A stretch of DNA of 64,000 nucleotides from Martinezella lusitana (lineage in GTDB: Bacteria > Pseudomonadota > Alphaproteobacteria > Rhizobiales > Rhizobiaceae). Shown in pieces: positions 1 to 8,429 of the stretch. Below the pieces are notes generated by a model. The model did no database searches, was not told the origin of the DNA, and worked only from the letters and a program-made list of their open reading frames with translations. The translations under genes were made by a program, and so were the position numbers. The DNA lies in contig NZ_JACHBG010000011.1 of assembly GCF_014207095.1 (NCBI RefSeq), positions 1 through 64,000 on the forward strand, given 5' to 3'. Within the stretch, counting starts at the first letter, position 1; each line of letters opens with the position of its first letter.

Positions 1-193
1 CGATCAGATCGTGGCTGGTCGTTGTGCCGCGTGGCGGCCAAGCGGACATTTCTACTTTGCCAGACAGAAGACATTCCAACTCCTCCGCCACATCTCATGT
101 AGCAGGGTACATTCTATTTCCAAGTGCGTCTGTCGCCTTCCCCAGCATGCTCCCTGTAACCAAGATGCGCTCAAACGCGGAATGTCACTCTAA

Positions 194-1075
194 TTAGGCA
201 AGGTCGACGGCTGGGAAAGACTTTACCAACTCGTCGACGGCTTTCATTTGGCTCAAGAAAGCGGAAACTTTGTCGAGTGCTAATGCGCTAGGTCCATCGC
301 ATAAGGCGCGATCAGGGTCAGGATGCGCTTCCAAGAATATGCCTGCCAGCCCCAAGGCCAGGCCAGAACGAGCCAACTCGAAGACCTGTTTTCGGCGGCC
401 GCCGGAACTTTTTGCGCTCGGGTCGCGCATCTGCAGCGAATGCGTCACATCGAAGATAATAGGCGCGTCAGCGCTCACTTCCTTCATGACGCTAAATCCG
501 AGCATATCGACCACCAGGTTATCATAGCCAAAACAGCTCCCGCGCTCGCAGATGATCGCCTTGTCGTTTCCGAAATCTGCGAACTTATCGATGACATTTC
601 CGATCTGGCGCGGGCTCATGAACTGAGGCTTTTTCACGTTGACGATTTTTCCCGTCTTAGCGAGGGCCTCGATCAAGTCGGTTTGGCGGGCGAGAAATGC
701 GGGGAGCTGCAGGATGTCGCATACTTCGGCGGCCACTGTTGCCTGATCGGGGAGATGAACATCCGTCAGGATCGGAACACCGAAAGTGTCGCGAACCTCT
801 TGAAGGATTCTCATGCCCTCATAAATGCCTGGGCCGCGAAAGGATTGGTTCGAGGAGCGATTGGCCTTGTCGAAGGAGGCTTTGAAGACGTACGGGATTT
901 GCTGGCGATCCGTCTCTCTTTTCATTTCTTCGGCGACTTGCATTGCCAGATCGCGGCTTTCCAGCACGTTGACACCGCCGATGAAGACCATTGGCTTCGA
1001 GTTGGAAATTTCAATGCTTCCTAGTGATATCGCGCGCACGGTAGTTCCCTTGTCTGTCGGCCGATGTGGCATCAT
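194..1075 (-). CDS. kdsA: 3-deoxy-D-manno-octulosonate 8-phosphate synthase (KdsA)
   Basis: Condenses phosphoenolpyruvate with arabinose 5-phosphate to KDO 8-phosphate, a cytoplasmic step toward lipopolysaccharide or capsular KDO. The 293-residue protein covers the whole family: FKASFDKANRSS, a TDVH segment, INVKKPQF-like NVKKPQFMSP, an RG..FGYDNLVVDMLGF stretch, FDVTHSLQ and EAHPDPD. The segment GGVNVLESRD carries Asn where metal-dependent members carry Cys, so it is of the metal-independent (E. coli) class. The ATG has a weak AAGGCG upstream. A GTG at 1036 preceded by GGGAAC would give an N-terminus that aligns better with E. coli KdsA, so the true start may lie there. It stands alone without eno, pyrG or kdsB, which suggests an accessory copy. 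Confidence 0.95.
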   Translation of the reverse strand: MMPHRPTDKGTTVRAISLGSIEISNSKPMVFIGGVNVLESRDLAMQVAEEMKRETDRQQIPYVFKASFDKANRSSNQSFRGPGIYEGMRILQEVRDTFGVPILTDVHLPDQATVAAEVCDILQLPAFLARQTDLIEALAKTGKIVNVKKPQFMSPRQIGNVIDKFADFGNDKAIICERGSCFGYDNLVVDMLGFSVMKEVSADAPIIFDVTHSLQMRDPSAKSSGGRRKQVFELARSGLALGLAGIFLEAHPDPDRALCDGPSALALDKVSAFLSQMKAVDELVKSFPAVDLA

Positions 1076-1670
1076 GCTTCGCCTTACCCGCCAAACGCAA
1101 ACTCGACAGGACGTTCAGCGGTACTGAAACCTTGGCTCTGATCTGAACCAAGCTCTGGTTTGCTCCAGACTGCAACTGCAATGACGATATGGTTGTATCG
1201 GTTTTATGACGACAATCCTATGTGTTCCAAGATCGGAGTGAGGAATTACGCGTTGATGGATTCATTACGTCCGTTCCTCCAGCTGCGCCAAACGGCGAAT
1301 GGCTTGCGGTGGCTGGACCGAAGGCGCAGCGCATACGTTCGCGATCAGCAAAACCGGTTTCCCGCGCGACGACATCGATTGAATGGCGGCCCTACTCCAT
1401 AATCAGGCGCGCGGCCTCCAGGCTCAGGTTGTCGACGGCGAGTGCTTGAGGTGGGATTCCGGAGTGCGGCGAACACGCTAACCAAATGTTGCGGGCGCCC
1501 GGCGAGCGGCAGCGCTGCATCACCCGCTCTTGTTTTCGCAGATGAAGAAGCGAACTGAACAATGCCGATCAGGAAAACTATCGCGGTCTCGCAGCAAATT
1601 AGGTTTCAATAGTTCCCCGACACAAGTTCGCGTCGAAGTGACCGTCTCGGAAAGAGCTTCTACCGAAAAG
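1076..1670. other. Intergenic stretch, no supported gene
   Basis: Short overlapping frames on both strands show no recognisable family and no good ribosome binding site. It separates kdsA from the porin terminator and may be decayed coding sequence. Confidence 0.5.
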
Positions 1671-1701
1671 AGGAAGGCCCTCATGGAAACAGGGCCTTCC
1701 T
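1671..1701 (-). terminator. Rho-independent terminator of the porin gene
   Basis: A perfect 10-bp stem, GGAAGGCCCT at 1672-1681 and AGGGCCTTCC at 1691-1700, encloses a 9-nt loop. On the minus strand the stem is followed by CTCTTTTC, and it lies 34 nt beyond the porin stop codon. Confidence 0.85.
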
Positions 1702-1734
1702 CCGTCTCTGATCGGAGGTCTATTTCAGATCAGA

Positions 1735-2796
1735 TTAGAAGGTGCGCTCGAAGCGGAGGATACCGGCCCACTGGTCCTGATTGATGGAATCCCAGTTGGT
1801 GTAGGAGACTTCCGGCTCGACAAGCAGGTTCTTAACCGGGTTCCACTTGACGTTCGTCGTAGCGGCGAAGATCTTGGAGTCGGTGTAGGCGAGCTGCAGG
1901 TTCCACTTCAGCTTTTCGTTGATCGGAACGCTTGCACCGCCCCAAACAGCCCAGTCACCCCAGCCGATATTGGCAGCCGGGCCTGCACCGCCGGCGCCAG
2001 CATACTTGTTAAGCTTATCGCCGTTCGTGTTCCAGCCGCCCATCAAGAAGGCCGAGAATACGCCGAAGTCAGCGTCTACGCGAGCCTTGATGGCGCCTTC
2101 TTCAACGATCGAGTCGTAACCGCCAACGAGCTTGAAGGCCCATGCGCCAGCCTTGTAGCCAACACCGGCAACGGCGTCAGGAGCGTAGTGGTTGTGGCTG
2201 TCTTCGCCGTTGGCGCCGGTAGCACCGGTGCCGGAGTTGCTGTCTTCAACCGAGATCACAGCCGTGAAGCCGTTGCCGGCGTCGTAGTTGTAGGTGATCT
2301 GGTTCAGTTCGTATGGACCGTCATAGACCACGTCGTCGTTGATGACGTCGCCGGCATAACCGGTGAAGACGTTGAACTGCGAGTCTTCCTTACCGATGGT
2401 GAAGCCACCGAGGCTGATGCTGGCGTGCAGCAGGTTGGTCGCGGTTGGGTTGCCGTCGTTCCAGTCCCAACGCATTTCGGTGTTGGTCTTCAGCGGGCCG
2501 TATTCGGTGTCCGAAGCGGTCTGCAGCTGCAGCTCAGCGCGAGTATGCCATTTGGTGCCGAAATGGGTGTCAGGGTTGTAGGCATCGTACCACTGACCTT
2601 CGGTACGAACCTTGCCGCCGATCTTGAGGCAGGTTTCGGTGCCCGGAATGAAGAAGTAACCAGCGCCGTATGCATCGCAGATGCGGACGTATTCAAGCGG
2701 CTCCGGCTCAGCAGCGACGATTGCGTCGGCTGCGTGAGCACCGGATACTGCTGCCAGCGCAGCAGCGGAGCCAAGAAGAAGGCTCTTGATGTTCAT
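1735..2796 (-). CDS. Outer-membrane porin, RopA/Omp25-like (porin_2 family)
   Basis: Forms a trimeric beta-barrel channel in the outer membrane for small hydrophilic solutes. The start at 2796 is chosen because GGAGAG lies 6-8 nt upstream and it begins a typical signal peptide (MNIKSLLLGSAAALAAVSG, cleaved after AHA). The mature start leads into the family hallmark EPLEYVRICDAYGAGYFFIPG with a paired Cys in ETCLKIGGKVR. It ends in a terminal aromatic, RFERTF, as expected for BAM-dependent insertion. The 353-residue length is normal for rhizobial porins. It is a single-gene unit with its own terminator and a long AT-rich upstream region. Confidence 0.95.
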   Translation of the reverse strand: MNIKSLLLGSAAALAAVSGAHAADAIVAAEPEPLEYVRICDAYGAGYFFIPGTETCLKIGGKVRTEGQWYDAYNPDTHFGTKWHTRAELQLQTASDTEYGPLKTNTEMRWDWNDGNPTATNLLHASISLGGFTIGKEDSQFNVFTGYAGDVINDDVVYDGPYELNQITYNYDAGNGFTAVISVEDSNSGTGATGANGEDSHNHYAPDAVAGVGYKAGAWAFKLVGGYDSIVEEGAIKARVDADFGVFSAFLMGGWNTNGDKLNKYAGAGGAGPAANIGWGDWAVWGGASVPINEKLKWNLQLAYTDSKIFAATTNVKWNPVKNLLVEPEVSYTNWDSINQDQWAGILRFERTF

Positions 2797-3157
2797 TTTC
2801 TCTCCAATCGATGTGCCAGATTTGGATCCGCCTAAGATCATCTCCGGGGTTCGCCAATCCGGCCGTTCCCTATTATCAGGAGCCCAATCGCTCCTCTCAG
2901 CAACCTAGAGTCATCATGGTGATGCGGGAAATCTATTTCTCCACTGAGGTCAGTATTCCTCTACACAAAAATTTCATAGATGCAAAAATACATCAAATTG
3001 CGCCAGATATTTCTAAGTATTTTGATAGATGCGGAATGGATATATTTATACAAACATACTGGTTGTACATATATAAACATGCAAACCGTACATATACAAT
3101 TTTGCCACTCGGAAATAATAAGCTCTACTTAGCAAATTTATTCCTCTGACTTTGGAG
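2797..3157 (-). promoter_or_regulatory. AT-rich upstream region of the porin gene
   Basis: About 360 bases with no credible gene. It contains a strongly AT-rich block (about 2930-3150) unlike the surrounding GC-rich DNA. It presumably holds the porin promoter and a long leader, though no individual -35/-10 pair is clear. Confidence 0.4.
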
Positions 3158-3184
3158 TGAACCCTTCGGGCTGTCCTCAAGCTG

Positions 3185-3370
3185 TGTGGAGATCGCCATT
3201 CGATCGGCAGCATTCGCATTCTGAGAAGCGCTGGAGTGTCTACATACATCGCCGCTTAATCGTCTTCAGGCGGTTGATGCGACCTTCTGCCTGACATTGC
3301 TCCGGGGCAGGTCGATGGTGTTGGAGAGAGCGTCGTTATCACGGCGAAGAACACGGGCAAAACGGGCCAA
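3185..3370 (-). pseudogene. ISL3-like transposase C-terminal remnant
   Basis: On the minus strand two frames together recover ARVLRRDNDALSNTIDLP, then QCQAEGRINRLKTIKRRCM, then a tail like PALLRMRMLPI. These resemble the end of ISL3-type transposases, whose hallmark is GQAEGxINRLKTLKRxMYGRA..LLRARML. The pieces lie in different frames with stops, so this is a dead fragment. The family match is from memory of that motif, not a search. Confidence 0.55.
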
Positions 3371-3511
3371 GGAGACGAGCCCGAAATGAATGACACTTTG
3401 GCAGGATTGGCACCGACAACCGTGTGTTGCAGTTTCCAATCTAGATCGGGTTCTTCAGCTTACCCATCAACTGGGCCAGTGTGAAACAGCCGATTTGTGC
3501 GGCAATAGATT

Positions 3512-3911
3512 ACCTAAGGCATTCCATTCTTCGCCTATATGGTGCTTGAACAGGGCACCTTGAGCGGCAGGTACAGCCCCGAAAATCCGCTGCCGAAAGG
3601 CAGTGGCCGGGCAGAAGTTTACAATGGCATTCTGTCTCAATTGAAGGTGCTGGCGGAGAAGCTCGCCTTGATCGGCCAGGCGCAGGGAGCCTGCGGTCGC
3701 CGATGTCGCGACGGCTTGGGCCATCGCCAAGGGTACAACGCCGATCATCAGCGTCCCCAAGCCCAGCTACATCGATGGCCTGGCACGAGCCAGCACCATG
3801 ACACTCACCGGCGACGACATCGCGGAATTGGAAGCTCTCGCCGACGCCACCAACGTGAGCACACGCGGGTGGTGGGAAAAGGACATGCAGCTTCGGAACT
3901 CTGCCATCTAA
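3512..3911 (+). pseudogene. Aldo/keto reductase C-terminal remnant, frameshifted
   Basis: One frame reads GIPFFAYMVLEQGTLSGRYSP..GSGRAEVYN up to about 3690. After a frameshift a second frame reads VADVATAWAIAKGTTPIISVPKPS, then LTGDDIAELEALADATN and TRGWWEKDM, stopping at the TAA at 3909-3911. Together these match the C-terminal half of aldo/keto reductases that use NADPH. A stop lies just upstream of the GIPFF segment and the N-terminal half is missing. It sits beside the transposase remnant, so an insertion or deletion event probably destroyed it. Confidence 0.75.
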
Positions 3912-4500
3912 GACCTCGGCCCGCAGTTGCGAGCGCATCGAGTCCAAGCAGTGCGAGGTAGCGGAGGGACTTGCAGAAAAAAGGGCCGCCGGTCGAAACC
4001 GCGGCCCATAAAGTGTGAAGGTCAAAGACCTCCAGAGGGGAACAGCTGCTGCGACGGAACTGGGAGGAGACCGTCATGTGCATCAGCTATGGGCTTTATG
4101 CCCGTTTTTTGACCAAATGGAAAACATTTATTGTGCAATGCAGCTATGCGCGTGCTGCGCTGCTTATAGGACGAGTATCCAGATCGTGTCGCCACGCGAC
4201 CGTCGATGGCACGCCCCGGCACGCAGTTTTGGCTAGATCGTCGTCCACCTCGCGCCCGACGCCGCGCATCCTCAGCTCTGGTGGTGACGCCGCTCGTCTT
4301 CGAAACCATCGAGCCATGCTCCAGCCGCGATCGAAGCGATTTCGCCAACTTTCCATACGTAGAATGAAAAACTCGGTGACTTCCCGTTTCCAGTCGCCTT
4401 GTCGATCTCTACCGACGCAGCCTCATCTACACTCATTTTGACTGCAATGGCTCCAGGATAGACACAGTTCGTCGGCCTGCCATTCCTTGTATCGGTTACG
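3912..4500. other. Intergenic stretch, no supported gene
   Basis: Several 60-120 codon frames overlap on both strands, but none shows a family motif or convincing start. It probably continues the decayed region begun by the transposase and reductase remnants. Confidence 0.5.
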
Positions 4501-5007
4501 TCACGAACCGATCTTACCTATCTCATTTGCCATAAAGCCCGCCAGCAACTCTTTGAGTTGCGGCTCGGGAACCTGGAGCGCAGCTTCAATGGGCGGCAAC
4601 CAGATCAATGTTCGCTGACCGGTTTCCGGAAAATTGAGACAGATCTCCTTGACCTCCAAGGCATGAACCTCCACGGACGCTGTTACTGTCCGGCTATCAG
4701 CGAGCCGCTTCAGATAGGTGTAAAAGCCATAAGGCTTCTTTTTTGCCTTGCCTTTGATGCCAGCCTCTTCCCAAGCCTCACGTTCCACGACTTCGTGAGG
4801 TTTAAGCCCTTTGATAGGCCAACCCTTCGGTATCGTCCAACGATGTGTTTCCCGCGTGGTGATCAGCAATATTTCAGGGCGGCCATTCTCCATAGTCCGG
4901 AAACATAAGGCGCCGAATTGGGGTGCCGAAAGGCTCTCGAATGTGGTGCTCGTGTGAAGGGCAAGACGTCTCGGATGTGTCTGCTGAACGCCCATCGCCC
5001 ATCCCAT
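4501..5007 (-). CDS. NUDIX hydrolase
   Basis: Hydrolyses a nucleoside diphosphate linked to another moiety; the substrate cannot be told. The NUDIX box is visible as G-W-P-I-K-G-L-K-P-H-E-VV-EREAWEEAGI, with the catalytic REAWEEAGI helix intact. The first Glu of the GX5E signature is replaced (Leu at that place), as happens in the rhizobial subgroup with PKGWPIKGLKPHE. The 168-residue size fits a single-domain enzyme. The N-terminal 20 residues are unlike the family and an internal start is possible. Monocistronic; neighbours give no pathway hint. Confidence 0.85.
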   Translation of the reverse strand: MGWAMGVQQTHPRRLALHTSTTFESLSAPQFGALCFRTMENGRPEILLITTRETHRWTIPKGWPIKGLKPHEVVEREAWEEAGIKGKAKKKPYGFYTYLKRLADSRTVTASVEVHALEVKEICLNFPETGQRTLIWLPPIEAALQVPEPQLKELLAGFMANEIGKIGS

Positions 5008-5174
5008 AACGTTTCGTATTGCTTTATTAGTAATACGCGATTCTCCTCAAAGTAAGAAATCCGGATCCGCGCCCATCCCCCTTTTTCTTTGCTGCATTGA
5101 GGCCGGCGATTTCTCCGGGCTCGGACGGCGCGTAGTAGAGGCGAACTGTGCGGCCCACAAACGGTGCGACAAGA

Positions 5175-5474
5175 TCACACCCGATAGCCACACTCTCCTC
5201 CGGGGGAAGCTATCCAGCGGCCGAAATCGGCGACTTGCTTTAAAAAGCTGGCCAACTCAGCCTGGCTTGGCGGCACCGGCTCGGCTGTGGTCGCCGAGGC
5301 GCCGATCGTGTCGAAGAAGCGAGCCATCCGGGTGATCATGGCTATCAACAGACGAACTGGCTCGCTCCCCGGATCGCCCAAGGCACTCCGGATATCGCCG
5401 CCAATATGTTCCACTTGATCCGCGCTCAAGTGGATCCATCCCTTGTCTTCTCGACAACGGTTCCAGATATTCAT
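5175..5474 (-). CDS. Hypothetical small protein
   Basis: A 99-residue product if started at the ATG at 5474 (MNIWNRC); a TTG nine codons upstream is the alternative. I recognise no family. The sequence is moderately acidic with a helical middle (LIAMITRMARFFDTIG) and no membrane segment or signal peptide. No strong ribosome binding site precedes either start. The convergent or antisense frame is less protein-like. Confidence 0.3.
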   Translation of the reverse strand: MNIWNRCREDKGWIHLSADQVEHIGGDIRSALGDPGSEPVRLLIAMITRMARFFDTIGASATTAEPVPPSQAELASFLKQVADFGRWIASPGGECGYRV

Positions 5475-5596
5475 CCGAACGCCGCCAATTCGCGAAAACA
5501 ACCATGCGAAGCAACAAATTTTACAGGATTTCTTAAGCTGTTTTTTTCAGGCCCCTGTTTAGCTAACGCAGCATTAAGAACGGGTATAACTCCGAC

Positions 5597-6355
5597 ATGA
5601 TTCTACAACACCGACATCCCTCCGGCACAATTTTCAAAGCCCTGCGGAGGGCCACGCTCGGCGCATTATGCGCCGTGGTCGGTTCCGTTGGTCTTTTGCT
5701 TATTTTAAACCTATTGATGCCTGACCGGCCATTTCTGGTCGGATTTGTCGGTGCAGCACTTGTTTCCGCGTTTGTGGCCTTTCCGCTGCTTTTTGCCTTG
5801 CAGCTCAACAAAAGCGTCCTCCGCAAGATGCAGGAAAACGTCACCCAGGCGGCGCGCTACGACAGCGTGACGAAGACGCTGAACGGCACCGCCTTTGCCG
5901 CGGCCGTCGAGCACTTTATCGACCGGCGCAAGCATTCAGACGCCGATGCCGGCGGCATCGTCGTCGCCGTCATCATCGATACACTCGACGACATCAGCCG
6001 TCGCTACGGGCCGCGATGGGCCGACACCGTGATGCAATCGCTTGCCTCGATCATCCAATCCTCGGTTCGCAGTGGCGATCTGGTGGCGCGGCTTGCAACC
6101 AACGAACTCGGCATCTTCCTACCTGGCGCCACCATCGAAAACGCCCACGACATCGGCACCCGCATCCGCGCGCGCGTCTCCGACGCCACCTTCAGCGCGG
6201 ATGGCGCGCCGCTTTCCGTCGCCATCCGCCTCGGCGGCATCTCCTTCGACGGCCCGACCGATTTCAACCAACTCCGCCAGCTCGCCGACCAAATGGCCTT
6301 CGAACGCGGAGACGAGAACGACGACATCCCAATCAGCGTGCTGCCTGCGGCATGA
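5597..6355 (+). CDS. Membrane-anchored degenerate GGDEF protein
   Basis: Residues about 15-75 hold two membrane helices (ALCAVVGSVGLLLILNLLM and FVGAALVSAFVAFPLLFAL). A GGDEF fold follows: DSVTKTLNGTAF, VAVIIDTLDDI, YGPRWADTVMQSLASIIQSSVR, then LVARLATNELGIFLPGA. The active-site GG(D/E)EF loop is replaced by ATNEL, so diguanylate cyclase activity is unlikely; such domains usually serve as GTP or c-di-GMP sensors or partners. An intact cyclase gene follows 187 nt downstream on the same strand, which suggests the two work together. The start has only a weak ribosome binding site. Confidence 0.85.
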   Translation: MILQHRHPSGTIFKALRRATLGALCAVVGSVGLLLILNLLMPDRPFLVGFVGAALVSAFVAFPLLFALQLNKSVLRKMQENVTQAARYDSVTKTLNGTAFAAAVEHFIDRRKHSDADAGGIVVAVIIDTLDDISRRYGPRWADTVMQSLASIIQSSVRSGDLVARLATNELGIFLPGATIENAHDIGTRIRARVSDATFSADGAPLSVAIRLGGISFDGPTDFNQLRQLADQMAFERGDENDDIPISVLPAA

Positions 6356-6542
6356 GGCTTTCGACTGCATCGCAGCGTCAACGGCGGTATGAGCCCCACG
6401 GCAAGACTCGTCTTTGATAAGGTCAATTTTCGGCCCGTCACACCGCGGACGGCGTGACAATATTTCTCGCTCATCCTAACATACTAACATAAATTTTATC
6501 CCTGCCGGTCACAATTCAGGGCGATACAACCAGTCTGAGGGC

Positions 6543-7496
6543 ATGATGGCCTTGGGTAACGCAGAATACATATTGCGCATGGCGCAATTGATCGAAGGGT
6601 CGGGTGCGCTCGTCGCCGTGTACGATCAGGATGATCGTCTTCGCTTCGCCAACCGTGCGTTTCGAATGGCCTGGTTCATCGACGATAACGAGCATCCATT
6701 ATGGTCCGACCTCATGCGCCGTAACTATCATGCCATGCGCGGAACGATCATCAAAACCACTGATTTCGAGAGCTGGCTGCTGACGACACAGGCAAGACGA
6801 GGGAAAACCGGCTTTCGCGCCTTCGAGACAGATCTTCATGATGGCCGCTGGCTCTGGATGACGGAGACCATGGAGCACAGTGGCTGGATGCTCTGCGTTG
6901 CAAGCGACATCACCACGATCCGATCGGACGAACGCTCCCTGCGGCAAGACCGCGACTTTGCGCTAAAAGCCTCGCAGACCGACGAATTGACGGGCGTTCC
7001 AAGCCGGAGATTCGTCATGCCAAAGCTTGGCGAACTCGTCGGTGGTCAGGGTGGTGCAGCCGAGCAGGTTGGGTGTTTTGCCATACTCGACATCGATAAC
7101 TTCAAGTCGATCAATGATCGCTTCGGCCATAGCATTGGCGACGCTGTTCTCAGAGATTTTGCGGCAACGCTCCAGAAAATCGCCCGCAAGACCGATATTG
7201 TTGGGCGCATCGGAGGAGAAGAATTCGCTCTAATTCTCCCCAAAATCACACCGGACCGCGCAGAGACGATCGTTTATCGTATGCTGCTTGCCGTGAGGCA
7301 ATCACGCCCCCTGCCCGACCAACCCGACTTCTCTTACACGTTTTCCGCCGGTATCGCGTCTGCCCTGCGTGGCGACGATGTCAATGATCTCTATCGAAGG
7401 GCGGATCTCGCCCTTTACGCGGCGAAGCTGAACGGACGCAATCAGGTGTGCGTCGACCCAACCGCACATTCAATCGGAGCGGCGAGATTGCTGTAG
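6543..7496 (+). CDS. PAS-GGDEF diguanylate cyclase
   Basis: Makes cyclic di-GMP from two GTP. Residues about 10-130 look like a PAS sensor (GALVAVYDQDDRLRFANRAF..WLWMTETMEHSGWMLCVASDIT), joined by a short linker helix to a GGDEF domain from about residue 145 (DELTGVPSRRF, ILDIDNFKSINDRFGHSIGD). The active loop IGGEEFALILP is intact. No membrane segment is present, so it is cytoplasmic. No RxxD inhibitory motif is seen before the loop (the upstream segment reads KIARKTDIVGR). It lies 187 nt after the degenerate GGDEF gene, so either its own promoter or read-through is possible. Confidence 0.93.
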   Translation: MMALGNAEYILRMAQLIEGSGALVAVYDQDDRLRFANRAFRMAWFIDDNEHPLWSDLMRRNYHAMRGTIIKTTDFESWLLTTQARRGKTGFRAFETDLHDGRWLWMTETMEHSGWMLCVASDITTIRSDERSLRQDRDFALKASQTDELTGVPSRRFVMPKLGELVGGQGGAAEQVGCFAILDIDNFKSINDRFGHSIGDAVLRDFAATLQKIARKTDIVGRIGGEEFALILPKITPDRAETIVYRMLLAVRQSRPLPDQPDFSYTFSAGIASALRGDDVNDLYRRADLALYAAKLNGRNQVCVDPTAHSIGAARLL

Positions 7497-8005
7497 CCTA
7501 GCCAAATCGCTTGGAAATGACTCCGGTAGGAAAGCGATGGCGACGATAGAGCGGATCACGGGCTGACATGGCCTGTCACTACGCGTCCGATTTCCCTCAA
7601 GTTGACGATGCCATGCTCGGCGCTGCTTGACATTGGAACTTGCTTGAGAAGGCGAAGTCTCTATGGCTGCGCGTGAAAATGTACCCAAAAATAGTCCGTT
7701 GACACATTGGAGGACGTCTTCGACAAGGAACTCTCGATCAAGAATGGCACACGCCTGCTCTCACTCAGAATTCTTGTAACCGCACAGGTCAATGTAATGA
7801 CGACGTTTCGCTCGCAATCGAACCACTTTGCACTGATCGGCGACAACCGCGCCAAGGCAACGCCCAGTTCTGGTGACGTTTCCCGTACATTTCCTTTCTC
7901 AGAAACCGTGCCGACCACGCGCGACCTCGATTAGATACTTCGTAGAGGATGCGCAAAAGTGCCCGTTGGTTCAGCCCCCTTTCAAGCCCCTGTTAGGATA
8001 TGGAA
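7497..8005. other. Intergenic stretch, no supported gene
   Basis: About 500 bases with only short overlapping frames on both strands and no family motif. It holds the presumed promoter of the DUF4189 gene near its right end. Confidence 0.5.
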
Positions 8006-8374
8006 ATGACACCTTTGAAATTTGCTGCAATGACTGCGCTGCTAACATTGACCATGGCTGCGAGCGTCGCCTCTGCTGCGGAATTCGGCGCTTTGGCCTA
8101 CTCGAGAAGCACGGGATCATACGGTTCCTCCCACAACTATTCCACGCGGGCCGATGCCGAGGACGAGGCACTGTCCAACTGCTCCTCCTTTGCCGACGAC
8201 TGTCGGATCGTGGTGTATTTCCGCAATGCCTGCGGGGCTCTCGCCGTCGGAAGCAGGAGGGGGTTCGGCTATGGCTGGAGCGCGAGGCGTGACGAGGCTC
8301 GGTATACCGCGCTTGCAAATTGCCGGGAAAATGATCGCGGCTGCCGTATCGTCAATTGGACCTGCTCCAAATAG
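8006..8374 (+). CDS. Secreted DUF4189 domain protein
   Basis: A 122-residue exported protein. The start at 8006 is preferred over the ATG at 8000 because AGGA lies 7 nt before it. A signal peptide spans about residues 1-25 (cleavage after VASA), followed by the DUF4189 pattern EFGALAYSRSTGSYGSSHNYSTRADAEDEALSNC with later Cys at DDC, NAC, NC and WTC that probably pair as disulfides. The family's biochemical role is unknown; it is common in alphaproteobacteria. Monocistronic. Confidence 0.85.
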   Translation: MTPLKFAAMTALLTLTMAASVASAAEFGALAYSRSTGSYGSSHNYSTRADAEDEALSNCSSFADDCRIVVYFRNACGALAVGSRRGFGYGWSARRDEARYTALANCRENDRGCRIVNWTCSK

Positions 8375-8429
8375 GAACTTGATATCGTGGTTCGCGACGC
8401 TCTCTCGTCGACGGACCAGCGCGAACGGT

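Noticed and set aside
1..193. Short plus-strand frame at the window's left edge
   Set aside because: No family motif, no ribosome binding site, and a biased composition typical of noise.
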